A DNA stretch of 52,819 nucleotides from an uncultured Collinsella sp. Its GTDB lineage: Bacteria; Actinomycetota; Coriobacteriia; Coriobacteriales; Coriobacteriaceae. A program made the translations under genes and the position numbers. Positions 35,189 through 44,166 of the stretch are shown here, one piece after another (the first letter of the stretch is position 1; each line of letters opens with the position of its first letter). The stretch is from contig CABSYW010000016.1 of assembly GCA_902482035.1 (NCBI GenBank), positions 1 through 52,819 on the forward strand, read 5' to 3'. The notes beneath the pieces were generated by a model. The model was not told the DNA's origin and did not search any database. It was given only the letters and a program-made list of their open reading frames with translations.

Positions 35189-36970
35189 ATGGCGATCACC
35201 GAAATCGACGAGAAGTTCATGCGCGAGGCGCTGGCGGAGGCTCGCGCCGCCGCTGCGGTGGGCGAGGTACCGATTGGCGCCGTGGTAGTGCGCGCGGGTG
35301 AGATTGTCGCGCGGGCGCATAATCGCCGCGAGCTCGATCAGGATCCTTCGGCTCATGCAGAGTTCGCGGCCCTGTGCGCTGCCGCTCGGTCGCTCGGTCG
35401 CTGGCGCCTTTCCGATTGCACGGTCTACGTGACGCTCGAGCCTTGCTGCATGTGCGCGGGTCTTATGGTCAACGCGCGCGTGGGGCGCTGCGTGTATGGT
35501 GCGAGCGACGCCAAGGCGGGCGCGTTGGGATCCCTATACGATTTGAATGCCGACTCGCGCCTGAATCATCGGTTTAACGTGACGGCTGGGGTCCTGGCGG
35601 ATGAATGCCGCGAGCTGCTGAGTAGCTATTTTGGCGGTCTGCGCGGAGCGGGCGGCGCTGATTGCGGTTGTGGGGCCGATCTTGAAGCACACGCCGCTCA
35701 CGCCGCAGCGCTTGCAGGTGCCGGTGAGGATGCTGGCACGGCGGTTGACTTTGGTCCTGCGTGCCGCCGACCCCGCCGTGTGCTGTTGGCGATCGACTCC
35801 TTTAAGGGCAGCGTGTCGAGTGCGCAGGCGGAGGCGGCGGTTGCCGAGGGCATGCGCCGTGTGTGGCCTGATGCCGAGGTGCGCGCGTTGCCGCTGGCGG
35901 ATGGCGGCGAGGGAACGCTCGATACCGTTGCCGCCTGCGGTGGCGAGCTTGTGGCCTGCGAGGTTGCAGGCCCCTTTGGCGAGCGTGTGCCTGCCCGGAT
36001 GTTAGTGGACGGCGAGCACGAGTCGGCTGTAATTGAGATGGCCGAGGCGGCGGGTATTGGGTATTCGAGTTGTACGGAGTCGGCGGCGTTGGCGGCTTCG
36101 ACCTATGGCGTGGGCGAGCTTATGCTTCGCGCAGTTCGTACGGGCGCAAGGACACTCTATATTGGTCTGGGCGGCAGTGCCACCAACGACGGTGGCGCCG
36201 GCATGCTGCAGGCGCTGGGCGCGCGCGTGGTCGATGATCGGGGCTGCGATGTCGCCCCCGGTCTTGCCGGCCTTGAGCAGGTGGCGAGCGTTGATTTGGC
36301 GCCAGCGCTGCAGGCTTTGGGTGGCTCTCGTATCGTCGTGCTCTCTGATGTCGAGAACCCGCTCGTGGGGCGTCGTGGGGCACTTGCAGTGTTTGGCGGG
36401 CAAAAGGGCCTGCCGACAGACGATGTCGAAGCGCTGGGCAGGTACGACAGTTGGATGGTCGGCTACGGCCGCCTGCTCGATGCGGCGATTACCGGGGTGC
36501 GGGCTCAGGGGTTGTTGCGCGTGCCCGAGGGCGTGCGGACATTTGGCTCGGTGCTCGGCGTGCCTGGCGCGGGCGCGGCAGGTGGCTTGGGCGCCGCGCT
36601 GCTGGCGCTCGGTGCTGAGTTGCGTTCGGGCGTGGAGACGGTGCTCGATCTGATTGGGTTTGACGAGCGCGTGCGCGATGTCGACCTGGTCATTACAGGC
36701 GAGGGCAACATGGACGAGCAATCCGCTGCCGGCAAGGCGCCGGTGGGCGTGGCCCGCCGTGCCAATCGCTATGGCAAGCCGGTAGTCGCCGTCGTGGGCG
36801 GTCGTGCGGATAATTTGGATGCGGTGTATGGTCAGGGCATCGACTTGGTCCTGCCGGTCTGCCGCAGGCCCATGCCTCTTGACCAAGCGCTCGACCCCCA
36901 GGAAGCCACAACCAACCTCATCTGCGCCGGTGAAGCAGCCGCCCAAGCCTACGACCTCGCCCGCCTCTAA
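35189..36970 (+). CDS. fusion protein: tRNA adenosine deaminase (TadA) + glycerate kinase
   Basis: A single 593-residue reading frame joins two enzymes. Residues 1-150 are a full TadA: zinc and catalytic motif HAE (His56, Glu58) and PCCMC (Cys86, Cys89), which converts the wobble adenosine of tRNA-Arg(ACG) to inosine. Residues about 196-593 are a full-length glycerate kinase of the GarK/GlxK type: AIDSFKGSVSS, GLGGSATNDGGAG and GEGNMDEQSAAGKAPVGVA. The linker (151-195) is Gly/Ala-rich and has extra cysteines. AGGGAAGG precedes the ATG at 35189. Both halves keep all key motifs, so both may be active. The two activities have no known link; a frameshift in the assembly is the main alternative. 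Confidence 0.85.
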   Translation: MAITEIDEKFMREALAEARAAAAVGEVPIGAVVVRAGEIVARAHNRRELDQDPSAHAEFAALCAAARSLGRWRLSDCTVYVTLEPCCMCAGLMVNARVGRCVYGASDAKAGALGSLYDLNADSRLNHRFNVTAGVLADECRELLSSYFGGLRGAGGADCGCGADLEAHAAHAAALAGAGEDAGTAVDFGPACRRPRRVLLAIDSFKGSVSSAQAEAAVAEGMRRVWPDAEVRALPLADGGEGTLDTVAACGGELVACEVAGPFGERVPARMLVDGEHESAVIEMAEAAGIGYSSCTESAALAASTYGVGELMLRAVRTGARTLYIGLGGSATNDGGAGMLQALGARVVDDRGCDVAPGLAGLEQVASVDLAPALQALGGSRIVVLSDVENPLVGRRGALAVFGGQKGLPTDDVEALGRYDSWMVGYGRLLDAAITGVRAQGLLRVPEGVRTFGSVLGVPGAGAAGGLGAALLALGAELRSGVETVLDLIGFDERVRDVDLVITGEGNMDEQSAAGKAPVGVARRANRYGKPVVAVVGGRADNLDAVYGQGIDLVLPVCRRPMPLDQALDPQEATTNLICAGEAAAQAYDLARL

Positions 36971-36985
36971 AACCCAACTCCCTAT

Positions 36986-37054
36986 AAGTTGCGGTGGAAT
37001 AGTTCCTGTTTGGCGGCTCAGGCGGCAAAAACAGGAACTATTCCACCGCAACTT
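36986..37054. repeat. 69-bp perfect inverted repeat after tadA-glxK
   Basis: 26-bp perfect arms (36986-37011, 37029-37054) with a 17-nt loop, beginning 16 bases past the stop. The arms contain GCGGTGGAATAGTTCCTG. It may end transcription in both directions although no long T-tract follows. Confidence 0.8.
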
Positions 37055-37121
37055 CGAGAATGGCTATCCGAGGCTGGTCGCCTTGGGCCTTGGGTCGGAC
37101 CGTCCGCCATGAAATGCGGAC

Positions 37122-37249
37122 ATCTACTACGTTTAGCCGAGCGCCCTTGACCATCCCGGATTTTGTGAAATTAAAACCGCAGGTAGAAAGCTTGCCGATT
37201 TTCGAAAAAGCCGGCTATGGTTGACCCCTGCGGCCTAAACGTAGTAGAT
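37122..37249. repeat. 128-bp element with terminal and nested inverted repeats
   Basis: The ends ATCTACTACGTTTA and TAAACGTAGTAGAT are perfectly complementary over 14 bases, extendable by four more with one bulge. Inside, CCGCAGG (near 37178) pairs with CCTGCGG (near 37227), and smaller stems lie between. No coding potential is visible. It looks like a structured RNA or a short non-autonomous element. Confidence 0.5.
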
Positions 37250-37284
37250 AGGCCCCTTTTGTGGCACGGCAGCAGACCAGTCTT

Positions 37285-37353
37285 TTTGGGACGGGGCTTA
37301 TTTGACTACCTGTCGATCTGATTGCCCAAGTAGTCAAAAAGCCCCGTCCCAAA
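37285..37353. repeat. 69-bp inverted repeat before the SRP RNA gene
   Basis: Arms of 25 and 24 bases (TTTGGGACGGGGCTT... / ...AAGCCCCGTCCCAAA) match except for one extra base; the loop is 20 bases. It contains the GGGAC motif seen in other hairpins here. It ends 10 bases before the SRP promoter. Confidence 0.8.
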
Positions 37354-37362
37354 TTAGCTACC

Positions 37363-37391
37363 TTGCCCCATCGGGCGGGAGCGGGTAAGAT
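37363..37391 (+). promoter_or_regulatory. promoter of the SRP RNA gene
   Basis: TTGCCC (37363-37368) and TAAGAT (37386-37391) are spaced by 17 bases, and the predicted start lies a few bases before the SRP RNA stem. Confidence 0.65.
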
Positions 37392-37405
37392 ATATCGAGC
37401 GCCTA

Positions 37406-37510
37406 GCGCGTTCGATGGGTTCGGATGACGACATGTTCCGAATCTGGTCAGGTCCGGAAGGAAGCAGCCATAAGGAGCCTCTGTCGGGCATCCGAATCCA
37501 TCGAGTGCGC
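37406..37510 (+). ncRNA. ffs: bacterial signal recognition particle RNA (4.5S-type)
   Basis: The conserved apical domain GGTCAGGTCCGGAAGGAAGC at 37446 is diagnostic of SRP RNA. The flanks GCGCGTTCGATGGGTTCGG and CCGAATCCATCGAGTGCGC form the long terminal stem with G-U pairs, setting the ends. A T-tract follows at 37516. The RNA binds Ffh and directs membrane-protein synthesis to the translocon. Confidence 0.95.
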
Positions 37511-37515
37511 AGGCG

Positions 37516-37645
37516 TTTTTTGGTGCCGCGGCTACCCGCGAGTGCCGGCAGGGCGCTTGGTGTCTCGCTGGTCCTCGGCTTCGCCTGCGGGATCGCTCGA
37601 CTACCAAGCGCCCTGCCGGCACCCGCGGGTAGCCGACCAAAACCG
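37516..37645. repeat. long inverted repeat directly after the SRP RNA gene
   Basis: 31-base arms (37530-37560 and 37604-37634) with one mismatch, extendable outward by TTTGGT / ACCAAA. The left end overlaps the T-tract of the SRP RNA. The loop is 43 bases. From here to 37846 no gene is visible. Confidence 0.8.
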
Positions 37646-37846
37646 CCTGAAGGGTCACATTTATCTGATAATTGAATCCCCGGCGTTATGCCGCTCGCTG
37701 GCGTTGCCAAAACATCGGCTGCTACGTGCCTTGGGCGCTAGTGACCGTTGCCCTTACATCTGTAACGAGTTGCTTACGCATCTCCAGGGTTCTCCGTACT
37801 ATCATGAATCAGATTGAATTGAGATGATGATAGGGAGCGCCTTTTT

Positions 37847-39703
37847 ATGATTGAGCTGCTCAGGCGTTTTGGTGGTAAGTTTCGCCGGTATATGGTGATT
37901 GGCCCTGCGTGCAAGTTGATTGAAGTGATCTTTGACCTGCTGACGCCGCTGGTGATTGCCCAGATGATCGATAAAGGTATCGGTGCGCACGACGTGAGTG
38001 CCGTCGTCCGCTACGGCATGGTGCTCGCCGCCATGGCTGTAATCGGCATCTCGTTTACGCTTGTTTGCCAGAAGATGGCGGCGCTCACCTCGCAGGGCAT
38101 GGGTACTGACATTCGCGGCGCACTCTACCAGCACATCAACAAGCTGAGCTATGCCGAACTCGATCGCTTTGGCACGCCGTCGCTTATCACCCGCATCACC
38201 AACGATGTCAACCAGGTGCAGCTCGCTGTGGCGCTGGGCGTGCGCATGCTCATCCGCTGGCCCTTCCTAGCGGTGGGCTCCATGGTCGCGGCCCTTGCCA
38301 TCGACCTTAAGCTCGGCATGATCTTCTTGATCTGCACGCCCGCTATCGGCCTGGTGTTTTGGTTTGTCATGGCGCGCTGTATTCCGTACTACAAGCAGCT
38401 GCAGGCAAAGCTCGACCGCATCGCGCTTATCTGCCGCGAAGGCCTTTCGGGCGCTCGCGTGGTCCGTGCGTTTGTGCGTGAAGATCACGAGCGCGAGCGC
38501 TTTGCCCAAGCCGCCGATGACCAGGCCCATACCGCCATCGCGGTGGGCAAGCTCTCGTCGATTCTCAACCCCGTCACGTTTCTTGTGATGAACCTGGGCG
38601 TGTGTGCCATTCTGTGGGTGGGCGGCATCCAGGTCAACATGGGCGAGCTCACGCAGGGCCAGGTCATGGCGTTTGTGAACTACATGACGCAGACCCTGAC
38701 CTCCATCGTGTACGTCGCCAACCTGGTCGTGGTCTTTACCAAGGCGAGCGCCAGCGCGTCGCGCATCAACGAGGTGCTCAATTGTGTGCCGAGCATCACC
38801 GACGAGGGCAACCAGCCGGTCGCGCTGCCTGAGCCGAGCGAACTGGCGGGTGGCGCTGTTCCGGTCCCCGCGCTGAGCTTTGACCATGCGAGCTTCTCGT
38901 TTGGCACCGGCGCTGCCAACGCCGTCAACGATGTGACCCTGGAGCTCCCGCTGGGCAAGACGCTCGGCATTATCGGCGGCACGGGTAGCGGTAAGTCCAC
39001 GCTCGTCTCGCTCATCCCGCGCCTGTACGATGCGAGCACCGGCAGCGTGAGCGTGATGGGCGCCGACGTGCGTGCCTGGCAGCTCGACCAGCTGCGCCAC
39101 GTGGTCGCGACCGTCCCGCAGCGCGCGTCGCTGGTGAGCGGCACCATTCGCAGCAACCTGACCTGGCGCGATGAAGCCGCGACCGACGAGGAGCTCTGGG
39201 CGGCACTCGACATGGCGCAGGCAAGCGAGTTCGTGCGCAACAAGCCGCAGGGGCTCGACGCCCCGGTCGAGGCGGGCGGCAAGAACTTCAGCGGCGGTCA
39301 GCGCCAGCGCCTGACCATTGCGCGTGCTCTGGTGGGCTCGCCGCAGATCCTGATCATGGATGATTCCGCATCGGCGCTCGACTTTAAGACTGACGCGGCG
39401 CTTCGCCGTGCCATCCGCGAGCGCAGTGTGCGCGGTGCCGCCGAGGGCGGGTTGCCGCTGACGACGGTGATTGTGAGCCAACGCGTTTCAACCGTGCGCG
39501 ATGCCGACATAATCTGCGTGCTCGATCACGGCTCGGTCGCGGGCCTGGGCACGCACGATGAGCTGTACGCGACCTGCCAGCTCTACCGCGAGATCTGCCA
39601 GTCGCAGCTTCGCCGCGAGGAGCTCGAGGGCCAGCAGGGGAGTGCGGCGCCCGCGTCCGCCCCGACTGCCCCCGCATCCGCCTGCGCAAAGGAGGGCTGC
39701 TAA
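37847..39703 (+). CDS. ABC exporter half-transporter, degenerate-site subunit (pair 2)
   Basis: A 618-residue type IV ABC exporter half: six membrane helices up to about 310, Walker A GTGSGKST, signature FSGGQRQR, Walker B MDDSASALD with Asp in place of the catalytic Glu. An Ala/Pro-rich tail of about 25 residues ends the protein. It abuts the next gene without a gap. It resembles the first subunit of pair 1 in every diagnostic motif, so the two exporters are probably paralogues. No regulator is adjacent. Confidence 0.87.
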   Translation: MIELLRRFGGKFRRYMVIGPACKLIEVIFDLLTPLVIAQMIDKGIGAHDVSAVVRYGMVLAAMAVIGISFTLVCQKMAALTSQGMGTDIRGALYQHINKLSYAELDRFGTPSLITRITNDVNQVQLAVALGVRMLIRWPFLAVGSMVAALAIDLKLGMIFLICTPAIGLVFWFVMARCIPYYKQLQAKLDRIALICREGLSGARVVRAFVREDHERERFAQAADDQAHTAIAVGKLSSILNPVTFLVMNLGVCAILWVGGIQVNMGELTQGQVMAFVNYMTQTLTSIVYVANLVVVFTKASASASRINEVLNCVPSITDEGNQPVALPEPSELAGGAVPVPALSFDHASFSFGTGAANAVNDVTLELPLGKTLGIIGGTGSGKSTLVSLIPRLYDASTGSVSVMGADVRAWQLDQLRHVVATVPQRASLVSGTIRSNLTWRDEAATDEELWAALDMAQASEFVRNKPQGLDAPVEAGGKNFSGGQRQRLTIARALVGSPQILIMDDSASALDFKTDAALRRAIRERSVRGAAEGGLPLTTVIVSQRVSTVRDADIICVLDHGSVAGLGTHDELYATCQLYREICQSQLRREELEGQQGSAAPASAPTAPASACAKEGC

Positions 39704-41563
39704 ATGAATCCGTATACTTCTTCCGGTTCGGTCGCCACGATGACGGCCAACGTGTCCGGCAACGACAAGCTCAACGACCTGGGCGACGGTCCGCGCCAGC
39801 CTGGCGACCCCGAGCGTTATCCTGTGGGTGCGGTGACCCACCGTCTGATGGGCTACGTTCGTCCACACCGCATTTCGTTTGCGGCGTCGTTTGTGAGCGC
39901 CGCCATCTCGGTGATCTTGCAACTCTATACGCCCATCCTCATCGGCGAGGGCATCGACCTGATCGTTGCCGCCGGGCAGGTGGACTTTGACGCGCTGCTG
40001 CCGCTCGTTACCAAGCTCGCGCTCGTCGTGGTGGGCGCGGCGGCCTTCCAGTGGCTGCAGGGCTACTGCGTCAACCGCCTGTCCTACGAGACGGTGCGCG
40101 ACATGCGCGTGGAGGCGAGCGACAAGCTCAGCCGCATGCCGCTCAGCTTTATCGACAGTCATGCCCATGGCGACCTTATGAGTCGCGTGGTCAACGACGT
40201 CGACCAGGTGGGCGATGGTCTGCTGCAGGGCTTTACCCAGCTTTTCACCGGCGTTATCACCATCGTGGGCACGCTCGCGTTTATGCTCTCCATTAACCTG
40301 ACCATGACGCTCGTGGTGGTACTCGTCACGCCGCTTTCCATTTTTGCAGCCGGTGCTATTGCCAAGCTCTCCAACAAAAGCTTTACGGCACAGCAGCGTA
40401 TTCAAGGGCAGCTCGGTGGTCATATCGAGGAGTACGTAGGCGAGCAAAAGCTTGTCGACGCCTTTGCCTATGGTCCCAACGCCCAGCAGCGCTTCGATGC
40501 CCTCAATGCCGAGCTCTACACCGCGGGCGAGCGCGCGCAGTTTATGGGTTCGCTCTCCAACCCCGGCACGCGCTTTATCAATAACATCATCTATGCCGTG
40601 GTCGCTGTGATCGGCTGCGTGGGCGTGATCACGGGCGTGCCCGCGGCGCTTACGGTGGGCGGCGTGCAGATCTTCCTGTCCTATGCCAACCAGTACACCA
40701 AGCCGTTCAACGAGGTCACGAACGTCATTACGCAGATCCAGACAGCGTACGCCTCGGCGCGCCGCATGTTCGCGTTGCTCGATGCGCGCGAGCAGGAACC
40801 AGATGCGCCGGATGCCGTTGAGCTCACGGCCCCGCAGGGTGAGGTCGCCTTTGAGCATGTGAACTTTAGCTATGTTCCCGACCGCAAGCTGCTGCAGGAC
40901 ATCTGCATCGAGGCTAAGCCCGGCATGCGCTTTGCCCTGGTCGGCCCCACGGGCTGCGGCAAGACGACGCTTATCAATTTGCTGCTGCGTTTTTACGATA
41001 TCGATGCCGGTCGCATTGCGGTCGATGGTCGTTCTTCGCGTGACTACACGCGCGCAAGCCTGCGCCGCGCCTTTGGCATGGTGCTGCAGGACACTTGGCT
41101 GTTCGAGGGCACGGTGGCGGAAAACATCGCCTACGGCTGTCCCGACGTCACGCGCGAGCAGGTTATCGAGGCTGCCAAGCGCGCGCACGCGCACAAATTT
41201 ATCGTGCAGCTGCCAGGCGGCTACGATACGGTCATCGGCGAGGACGGCGGCACGTTTAGCCAGGGTCAAAAACAGTTGCTGTGCATCGCGCGCGTCATGC
41301 TCACCGACCCGGCTATCTTGCTGCTGGACGAGGCGACCTCGAGCATCGATACCCGCACCGAGCTGCAGGTGCAGGCGGCATTCGACGAGCTCATGGCCGG
41401 TCGCACAAGCTTTGTCGTGGCGCACCGCCTGAGCACCATCCGCAACGCCGACTGCATCCTGGTAATGCGCGACGGGCAGATTATCGAGCGCGGCACGCAC
41501 GACGAGCTGCTAGCGGCAGGCGGCTTTTATGCCGAGCTCTACCGCAGCCAGTTCGCCCAGTGA
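39704..41563 (+). CDS. ABC exporter half-transporter, catalytic-site subunit (pair 2)
   Basis: A 619-residue partner with Walker A GPTGCGKTT, signature SQGQKQ and Walker B LDEATSS retaining the catalytic Glu. It has a 40-residue polar N-terminal stretch before the first helix. AAGGAGGGCTGC lies in the end of the previous gene, so translation is coupled. Substrate unknown. Confidence 0.87.
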   Translation: MNPYTSSGSVATMTANVSGNDKLNDLGDGPRQPGDPERYPVGAVTHRLMGYVRPHRISFAASFVSAAISVILQLYTPILIGEGIDLIVAAGQVDFDALLPLVTKLALVVVGAAAFQWLQGYCVNRLSYETVRDMRVEASDKLSRMPLSFIDSHAHGDLMSRVVNDVDQVGDGLLQGFTQLFTGVITIVGTLAFMLSINLTMTLVVVLVTPLSIFAAGAIAKLSNKSFTAQQRIQGQLGGHIEEYVGEQKLVDAFAYGPNAQQRFDALNAELYTAGERAQFMGSLSNPGTRFINNIIYAVVAVIGCVGVITGVPAALTVGGVQIFLSYANQYTKPFNEVTNVITQIQTAYASARRMFALLDAREQEPDAPDAVELTAPQGEVAFEHVNFSYVPDRKLLQDICIEAKPGMRFALVGPTGCGKTTLINLLLRFYDIDAGRIAVDGRSSRDYTRASLRRAFGMVLQDTWLFEGTVAENIAYGCPDVTREQVIEAAKRAHAHKFIVQLPGGYDTVIGEDGGTFSQGQKQLLCIARVMLTDPAILLLDEATSSIDTRTELQVQAAFDELMAGRTSFVVAHRLSTIRNADCILVMRDGQIIERGTHDELLAAGGFYAELYRSQFAQ

Positions 41564-41684
41564 GCAAGCCCTTGGGGCAAATTAATCAATCGACAGACGG
41601 TGGTTTACATCTGTCACGTTAGTACTAAGATATTCATCTAATAAATTGCATTAGTGGCTTTAGTTTTGGGGGAAACGAGGCAAC

Positions 41685-42242
41685 GTGACTATGACGTGCT
41701 CTTTGGTGGTTAACAGCAAGAGCGGTAATACCAGGATGGTTTCGGGCGCGATCAAGCGCGCTCTGCAGGCTGCGGGCATCGAGTTTGTCCATGCCGCGGC
41801 GTTGAGCGACGATGCGGATGCAGATCAGGTTGCGCTCGAGGCGCAGGGCGCCCGCGTGGCCGACACGGTCCTCGTCGGTTTTTGGTGCGACAAGGGCGCA
41901 TGCACGCCTTCGGTCGCGGCGTTGCTCTCCGCCTTGCACGGCAAGCGCGTCTTCCTGTTTGGCACCTGCGGTTTTGGCGCCGACCAGAGCTATTATCAGC
42001 AGATTATCAATCGCGTGACCTCCAATTTGGCCGAGGATGCCGAGCTTGTGGGTTGGGCAATGTGCCAGGGCAAGATGGGTCCCGCGGTCAAGCAGCGCTA
42101 CGAGGCCATGCTCGAGCAAGATCCCGACAATGTCCGCTTTAAGATGCTGCTCGATAACTGGGTCGCCGCAAAGGATCACCCCACCAAGGATGATCTGGAT
42201 TACATGGCTGCAGCCGCCAAAAAGGCCGTGCTGGGAGAGTAG
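41685..42242 (+). CDS. flavodoxin-like protein
   Basis: A 185-residue protein with flavodoxin order: N-terminal NSKSGNTRMV phosphate loop (residues about 9-18), VLVGFWCDKGACTP near 62 and KRVFLFGTCGFGADQSYY near 87 as FMN loops. The GTG at 41685 follows GAAACGAGG; an in-frame ATG lies 6 bases later. It would carry electrons through FMN, but the partner is unknown. It is 120 bases after the ABC pair and may be cotranscribed. Confidence 0.75.
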   Translation: MTMTCSLVVNSKSGNTRMVSGAIKRALQAAGIEFVHAAALSDDADADQVALEAQGARVADTVLVGFWCDKGACTPSVAALLSALHGKRVFLFGTCGFGADQSYYQQIINRVTSNLAEDAELVGWAMCQGKMGPAVKQRYEAMLEQDPDNVRFKMLLDNWVAAKDHPTKDDLDYMAAAAKKAVLGE

Positions 42243-42284
42243 CTTCGCCGTTCGCGGTCCTTCGTGCAAAACAATACAAATGTG

Positions 42285-42312
42285 AAAGCCTCGATATTCT
42301 CGAGGCTTTTTT
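42285..42312 (+). terminator. terminator of the flavodoxin-like gene
   Basis: AAAGCCTCG / CGAGGCTTT with a 7-nt loop and a TTTTTT tail, a textbook intrinsic terminator. Confidence 0.85.
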
Positions 42313-42413
42313 CTTGCCACTTGTGGGCGCAACCGTGGCAAGCGTTTGGGGTGACATTTTCCATCACCCCGATGACGAGGCCGTTCTGGACAACACGCTC
42401 GCATGCGTTCGCT

Positions 42414-42448
42414 GGATGCATTCAGAGTGGGACGGGGTTTCCGGATGG
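42414..42448 (+). repeat. 35-bp direct repeat, left copy, bracketing the surface-fibre locus
   Basis: Begins GGATGCATTCAGAGTGGGAC and ends TTTCCGGATGG. It matches the copy at 51861-51895 at 32 of 35 positions. The rest of the 42313-42847 gap holds no gene; it is AT-rich toward its end and contains TATAAT at 42541 and TTATAAAT at 42737 as possible -10 boxes for sipW. Confidence 0.75.
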
Positions 42449-42847
42449 ATGGGGTTTCCAGAAGGTATGGGCTGTGGGCTGCAGGGGGTGGCCGTAGAGG
42501 CATCAATAAGGGGGTTGAAAATAGACGATACTAAATGCAGTATAATTTAATGTGGGGGGGGGTACGATATCTAAGCCGTACAAAATATCAGACCCTCTAT
42601 CGAAAAGTTGCGTATGGGTTAGCCGCAGTTGTTGGATAAAGCAGACAAGTGTGGGGACAAATAACCACTTACGGCAAAAATAGTAGCATTTGGCGGAAAG
42701 ACGTTGACAAAAACGCGGAAGTAGCTACGGTGATTGTTATAAATAGATTTCAGATTGGCTTTTCGAACCCATCTATTAAACGTCTTAGAAAAGTGGCTAG
42801 TCCTTGATGGGATCGAATATGACCTCGATGGGGATGAAATAATCACG

Positions 42848-43405
42848 TTGGCAGCGCGCGGATTCAGACGATTTATTTCGCTTCTTAGTAGCATGGCGCT
42901 CGCGCTTGTCATAGCCCTTGCCGTTGTTTCTTTCGCACCCCGCGCATTTGGATACACGCCTTTTGCAGTGCTCTCGGGCTCTATGGAGCCCGAGCTGCCC
43001 GTCGGCTCCATGGTGTTTGTTCGCCAAGTTGAGCCGACGGATATTGCCGTGGGCGACAATGCAACCTTTTACCGATCGGACGGCGCCGTGGTGACTCACC
43101 AGGTGTACGAGGTCGACCCTGTGGCGCAGACGATCGGCACGCAGGGAATCGCAAACAAAAATGCAGATGGAACCATCATGCACGACGCCGAGCAGACGCC
43201 TTTTTCACGCGTGATCGGCGTCGTTTCTTTTTGTGTCCCTTACCTGGGCTTCGTTAACGCATATTGCACGACGATGCCCGGTTTGCTTGTTGTGGTGGCC
43301 GTTCTGGTGCTGCTGGTCGCGGCGTCGATTGTGCTCGATCGGATGGTTCCCGACGAGCCTGCGGACAAGCATGCCCGCGCGCATGCGAGGGGGCGGCGTC
43401 CATAG
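42848..43405 (+). CDS. sipW: SipW-like signal peptidase I (Ser/His dyad)
   Basis: A membrane signal peptidase of the archaeal/ER type rather than the usual bacterial Ser/Lys type. The catalytic serine lies in LSGSMEPELPVG and the general base is the histidine in VVTHQVYEV. A membrane helix precedes the serine and a second one (VVVAVLVLLVAASIVL) follows the catalytic domain. The start is unclear: I use TTG at 42848, but the frame is open to TTG 42755, and ATG 42893 would trim the first helix. SipW enzymes cleave precursors with a special signal peptide; three such precursors follow in this locus. Confidence 0.8.
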   Translation: MAARGFRRFISLLSSMALALVIALAVVSFAPRAFGYTPFAVLSGSMEPELPVGSMVFVRQVEPTDIAVGDNATFYRSDGAVVTHQVYEVDPVAQTIGTQGIANKNADGTIMHDAEQTPFSRVIGVVSFCVPYLGFVNAYCTTMPGLLVVVAVLVLLVAASIVLDRMVPDEPADKHARAHARGRRP

Positions 43406-43476
43406 CGGCAGGGGAGAGGTGTCGGCAACGGCAAGGGCCGTTGCCGGGGAAAACGATTCTCGAAAGGAAGAGAACG

Positions 43477-44166
43477 ATGGAGAACAAGAGGAAAAAGCGC
43501 TACGGCATAGTTGCCGCCTTGCTGCTGCTGGTACTGGCTGCCGGCGTGGGCACCTACGCCTGGCTGACGGCGCAGTCGAGCCTGTCCAACAACTTCACCA
43601 CTGCGGGCATCAACAAGCCCACTACCGATCCCGACCATCCGAATCAGCCGCTTCCGGATGATAACACTAAGGTCAACGGCAACCTGACCGAGACCAAATG
43701 GGTTAAGGACTCTAAGCTCGCCCCTGGCGTGTCTGTACCCAAGAATCCTAATGTCGGTATCGGCAAGGGATCCGAGGATGCATATGTGTACGTTTTCGTG
43801 AACAACAAGACGGCGTCTGCCGGGGCCGCTGATTCCAAGACGACTTACTTCACCATTAACTCTGTCTGGAAGGCCGTTGATGCGACCGCCGTTGAGGGCG
43901 AGCCGACTCATTATCTCGGTGGCCTTTTCGTTTATGTTGGCGAAGGAAACGAGGCTACCCCGCTTATTGCCAGCAAGACTGAGGATAAGTGGACTGGCGA
44001 GCTGTTCAGCCAGGTGACTACGCCCAAGGACACCGAGCAAAAGGATTTCGCGAATCCTGCTACGATGGATGTCAACTGCTTCATTTACGCAGCAGACAAT
44101 ACCGCTGAGGGTTCGTCTGCGTCTGCCTTGGCTGCTGCCACGGATTGGGCTAACGGCCTGAAGTAA
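43477..44166 (+). CDS. TasA/camelysin-like exported protein with SipW-type signal peptide, probable main fibre subunit
   Basis: A 229-residue protein. The N-terminus MENKRKKR leads to a hydrophobic stretch and VGTYAWLTAQ, the hallmark of SipW-dependent signals, followed by LSNNFTTAGIN, which parallels the first strand after cleavage in TasA and camelysin. The rest is beta-rich, Asn/Thr/Asp-rich and has no anchor. In Bacillus such proteins polymerise by donor-strand exchange into matrix fibres; that this one does is inference. AAAGGAAG precedes the ATG. It follows sipW by 71 bases. Confidence 0.75.
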   Translation: MENKRKKRYGIVAALLLLVLAAGVGTYAWLTAQSSLSNNFTTAGINKPTTDPDHPNQPLPDDNTKVNGNLTETKWVKDSKLAPGVSVPKNPNVGIGKGSEDAYVYVFVNNKTASAGAADSKTTYFTINSVWKAVDATAVEGEPTHYLGGLFVYVGEGNEATPLIASKTEDKWTGELFSQVTTPKDTEQKDFANPATMDVNCFIYAADNTAEGSSASALAAATDWANGLK

